A stretch of DNA of 38,957 nucleotides from GWC2-45-44 sp041661665 (GTDB lineage Bacteria > Planctomycetota > Phycisphaerae > Sedimentisphaerales > UBA12454), in assembly GCA_041661665.1 (NCBI GenBank), contig JBAZTW010000023.1:1-38957 (forward strand), written 5' to 3'. Under the pieces are notes generated by a model. That model was not told the DNA's origin. It did not search any database and saw only the letters and a list, made by a program, of their open reading frames with translations. Below are positions 37,083 to 38,957 of this stretch, piece after piece. Position 1 is the first letter of the stretch. Every line of letters begins with the position of its first letter. Both the position numbers and the translations under genes were made by a program.

Positions 37083-37185
37083 GTAGGGTGGACAGCTCTG
37101 CTGTCCACGCGGTTTTTAAAAAAATACTTCGGCCAAAGGCCGATTCCACAAATTTTCAATTTTCAATCTTCAATTTTCAATTCGT
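37083..37185. repeat. Intergenic repeat cluster before the membrane protein gene
   Basis: A variant GTAGGGTGGACAGCTCTGCT ... GTCCACGCGG (37083-37117), the palindrome GGCCAAAGGCCGATTCCACA (37131-37150), and a TTTTCAATTTTCAATCTTCA run to 37180. Same order of modules as at 18800-18888. Confidence 0.7.
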
Positions 37186-37839
37186 CTAAATCTTCCTCAT
37201 CAACCCAACGACCACCCCTGCGATTTTGCAGTTGCGCGTATATATTGGCTTAAACTCCGGATTTGCAGGCTCAAGTCGAACTCTGTCAGCCTCTTTATAA
37301 AACCGTTTAACCGTCGCGTTTTCTTCATCGACAATGGCAGCCACGATTTTGCCATTCTCTGCCGATTGAGCGCGTTTGCAGACGACATAATCCCCGTCAA
37401 AAATTCCATCGCCAATCATACTGCTGCCGACAACCGCAAGTGCGAATGTATCCTGTGTGTTTCCAAACTCCGATGACAAACTGATGCGTTCAGCGTTCTC
37501 TATCGCCTCGATAGGAACTCCCGCCGCGATTCTGCCTAAAAGCGGAATGCCTTCACCCTGTGACTGTTCTGCGGATTCTTCGATGCACTGACTTTCTCTA
37601 AGCAACTTGCGCGCTTTGGCCGTAATGCTCAAAGAGCGAGCCTTGCCACATTGTCCCGAAAGGAGCCCTTTTTCTCTTAGCCCCTCGACGTGCTCGAACG
37701 CGGTTGTTCGACTTGTGCCCAGCGACGTGGCCAGCTCCTGTATTGTTATCGAATAGCATCGGCTCTTGCGCCAGTTTTCTATGAGCCGCAGCGACTGCAT
37801 CTGTCGCGGCGACAGATGTGTCTGACATATCTGTTCCAA
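37186..37839 (-). CDS. lexA: LexA repressor (SOS regulator)
   Basis: 217 residues from the TTG at 37839, the start I favour because GGAGG lies six bases upstream (37850-37846) and the protein then begins at LEQICQTHLSPRQ, just before the winged helix (about 10-75). An ATG at 37872 and a GTG at 37896 are possible alternatives. LexA features: cleavage site between A106 and G107 in GRIAAGVP, catalytic S140 in VVGSSM, and K178 in ATVKRF. It represses SOS genes until RecA-stimulated self-cleavage. The 5' end lies inside the frame of the unknown gene upstream, which shares the start region. The direct repeat GTTC-N7-GTTC upstream of that gene is a probable operator (autoregulation). Confidence 0.88.
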   Translation of the reverse strand: MEQICQTHLSPRQMQSLRLIENWRKSRCYSITIQELATSLGTSRTTAFEHVEGLREKGLLSGQCGKARSLSITAKARKLLRESQCIEESAEQSQGEGIPLLGRIAAGVPIEAIENAERISLSSEFGNTQDTFALAVVGSSMIGDGIFDGDYVVCKRAQSAENGKIVAAIVDEENATVKRFYKEADRVRLEPANPEFKPIYTRNCKIAGVVVGLMRKI

Positions 37840-38083
37840 ATTCGCCCTCCATATTAAATATCTGCCCTGCATCCTGCAGGACAAGTTCGTCTTCACATTC
37901 GTTTATCCCGGCAGCCAATCCATCGGTTACTGCCCCGATGAATTTCGCAATCACGCCAAGCACTTTGCCAAGCGGGTCGCTGACTCCGATTGCACCCATC
38001 GGCCAATCTTCGCAATACTCGCCGCCAGGCCCGAACTTGCATACCGGAAACTTTCCATCATTATAGCTGTCAAATTTTTCCAT
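37598..38083 (-). CDS. Unknown gene upstream of and overlapping lexA
   Basis: 161 residues from the ATG at 38083, which has a strong AAGGAAGG seven bases upstream. The first 80 residues are unique: an acidic, cysteine-containing N-terminus (VCKFGPGGEYCEDWPMG), then a hydrophobic/amphipathic helix (LGKVLGVIAKFIGAVTDG) and an acidic stretch. The rest overlaps lexA by up to 242 bases in a different frame and ends in a very basic tail (RVRARRGAKRKR). Either the overlap is real, or the frame ends early, or A and lexA are joined by a +1 frameshift. The strong ribosome binding site and the GTTC direct repeat upstream argue it is expressed with lexA. No family recognised. Confidence 0.5.
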   Translation of the reverse strand: MEKFDSYNDGKFPVCKFGPGGEYCEDWPMGAIGVSDPLGKVLGVIAKFIGAVTDGLAAGINECEDELVLQDAGQIFNMEGEFGTDMSDTSVAATDAVAAAHRKLAQEPMLFDNNTGAGHVAGHKSNNRVRARRGAKRKRAPFGTMWQGSLFEHYGQSAQVA

Positions 38084-38397
38084 AATCAAACCTTCCTTTA
38101 ATTCTATAACTTCATCGACACATCGCCACAAAAAACCCGAACAAAAACCGAACAAAACCGAAATTTTTTTGCAAAAAGTTGTTAAAAGTTGAATCTTTTT
38201 GTATTTTCACAGTAAATATAGGACAATAATTTTGATTTTTTTGACAAAAAATAATAGGATATTGAATGTCATTAAAACTATTTTCGTATGGTGGGCTCGC
38301 CTGCCCAGAGCTTGTCGAAGGGTCAGCCCATGCGGTTTTTTGTCATTCCCGCGAAAGCGGGAATCCAGATTTTTGATTTTAAAACTGGAGTTTATTT
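38084..38397. other. Control region of the lexA locus and repeats before ubiE
   Basis: About 314 bases without a gene. Next to the unknown gene lies the GTTC direct repeat (listed separately). It is followed by AT-rich DNA, which could hold divergent promoters (a TTGACA occurs on the plus strand at 38241-38246, without a good -10). The last 110 bases are repeats: a rearranged GGTGGGCT...AGCCCATGCGG element carrying an internal CAGAGCTTGTCGAAGGG module (38286-38340), and TGTCATTCCCGCGAAAGCGG (38341-38360). Confidence 0.55.
38139..38153 (-). promoter_or_regulatory. Candidate LexA operator (GTTC-N7-GTTC)
   Basis: On the minus strand the sequence reads GTTCGGTTTTTGTTC, a direct repeat GTTC with seven bases between. 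This is the form known for alphaproteobacterial SOS boxes. A third, imperfect unit (TTTCGG) follows the same phase on the other side. It lies about 56 bases upstream of the ATG at 38083, the first gene of the lexA pair. Presence at the lexA locus fits autoregulation; only the spacing and location support this. Confidence 0.5.
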
Positions 38398-38957
38398 TTG
38401 AAAAATCTTTCTGAACCGTCGCGTGCCGACAATTATAAAATCTTTAACAAAATAGCTTTACGCTATGACGCCTTCAATACCGTCTCATCATGGCGGCTCG
38501 ACAAACGCTGGCGAAAAAAACTCGCCGACAAACTAAAAGGCCAAAAAAATCTGCAACTCCTTGACATTGCAACAGGTACAGCCGAATTACTCCTGACAAT
38601 TTTTAAATCCGACTGCAAAATCTCATCTGCCGTCGGAATTGATATCTCCGCTGAAATGCTGCACGTCGCCGCGAAAAAAATCGCCGACAAAAACCTCACC
38701 GACAAAATCACCCTCAAACAAATCGACGCTGCGGATATGCCCTTCGCAGATAACAGCTTCGATGTCGCCACCTGCGTATTCGGCGTTAGAAATTTCATTA
38801 ACCCGTCCACAGGATTAGAGCAGATGTTTAGAGTTTTAAAACCTGCAGGCCGAATATTGATTTTGGAATTTTCACTGCCGCAAAACAGCATATTGAAATG
38901 GGGATATTTGATTTATTTGAGATATGCCATTCCGCTCATAGGCAGAATAATCACCGG
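38398..38957 (+). CDS. UbiE/MenG-type methyltransferase (truncated by window end)
   Basis: At least 186 residues, cut off by the window edge. A TTG at 38398 is the only usable start, as a stop lies at 38380-38382; GGAG at 38387-38390, seven bases before it, supports it. Seen: NYKIFNKIALRYDAFN, AdoMet motif I LLDIATGTAELL, then VGIDISAEML and DAADMPFADNSFD, and FGVRNFINPSTGLEQMFRVL, the family signature. It probably methylates a quinone precursor, such as demethylmenaquinone. The start abuts a palindromic repeat. Confidence 0.85.
   Translation, partial: MKNLSEPSRADNYKIFNKIALRYDAFNTVSSWRLDKRWRKKLADKLKGQKNLQLLDIATGTAELLLTIFKSDCKISSAVGIDISAEMLHVAAKKIADKNLTDKITLKQIDAADMPFADNSFDVATCVFGVRNFINPSTGLEQMFRVLKPAGRILILEFSLPQNSILKWGYLIYLRYAIPLIGRIIT

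Noticed and set aside
36514..37149. Longer version of the small membrane protein starting at 37149
   Set aside because: The first 34 codons are read from a repeat with no ribosome binding site; the ATG at 37047 has AGGAG upstream.

Overview
The window looks like a chromosomal segment of a Gram-negative-type bacterium, most likely a member of Planctomycetota class Phycisphaerae (Sedimentisphaerales-like). This is an inference. It rests on a bacterial DNA topoisomerase VI B subunit, a KaiC-like/pyruvate-phosphate-dikinase-like fusion protein, several secreted lipoproteins and HEAT/TPR proteins, the presence of ftsW and murG, moderate GC and weak Shine-Dalgarno use. No rRNA, tRNA, integrase, transposase or CRISPR array was seen.

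Layout. 1-3682: a large type ISP/IIG-like restriction-modification gene, interrupted in frame by a composite of small repeats and frameshifted near its 3' end. 3683-10727: an inositol-monophosphatase-family enzyme (minus strand), then a plus-strand run of a DUF2752 membrane protein, a lipoprotein, serA, topoisomerase VI subunit B and a phosphoglucosamine/phosphomannomutase. 10774-19638 (minus strand): addA and addB (overlapping), an AT-rich TPR protein and a family 4 uracil-DNA glycosylase, so mostly DNA repair. 19921-25062: gdhA, divergent from an 870-residue KaiC-like plus PEP/pyruvate-binding-domain protein, followed by a LysR regulator. 25212-27494: an AT-rich restriction-modification island with a Dam-like methylase, a MutH/Sau3AI-like nuclease and a second methylase with an HPPY motif. 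27504-31721: HAD phosphatase, LolA-like lipoprotein, GH130 glycosidase, MBL-fold hydrolase and a second HAD phosphatase. 31718-36342 (minus strand): a secreted HEAT-repeat protein, murG and ftsW. 36514-38083 (minus strand): a small membrane protein, lexA, and an unknown gene that overlaps the lexA start. 38398-end: a truncated UbiE/MenG-type methyltransferase.

The most distinctive feature is the intergenic DNA, which is a mosaic of several small palindromic repeat families. I can see at least five families in multiple copies on both strands, and one element is nested inside another. These repeats also enter genes: they form an in-frame insert of about 49 residues in the first methyltransferase, supply the stop codon of a HAD phosphatase, and appear to make up the signal peptide and lipobox of a lipoprotein.

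The second notable region is the lexA locus. A direct repeat GTTC-N7-GTTC, the form of the alphaproteobacterial SOS box, lies upstream of an unknown gene that overlaps lexA by up to about 240 bases in another frame. LexA itself seems to start at a TTG with a strong ribosome binding site inside that gene.
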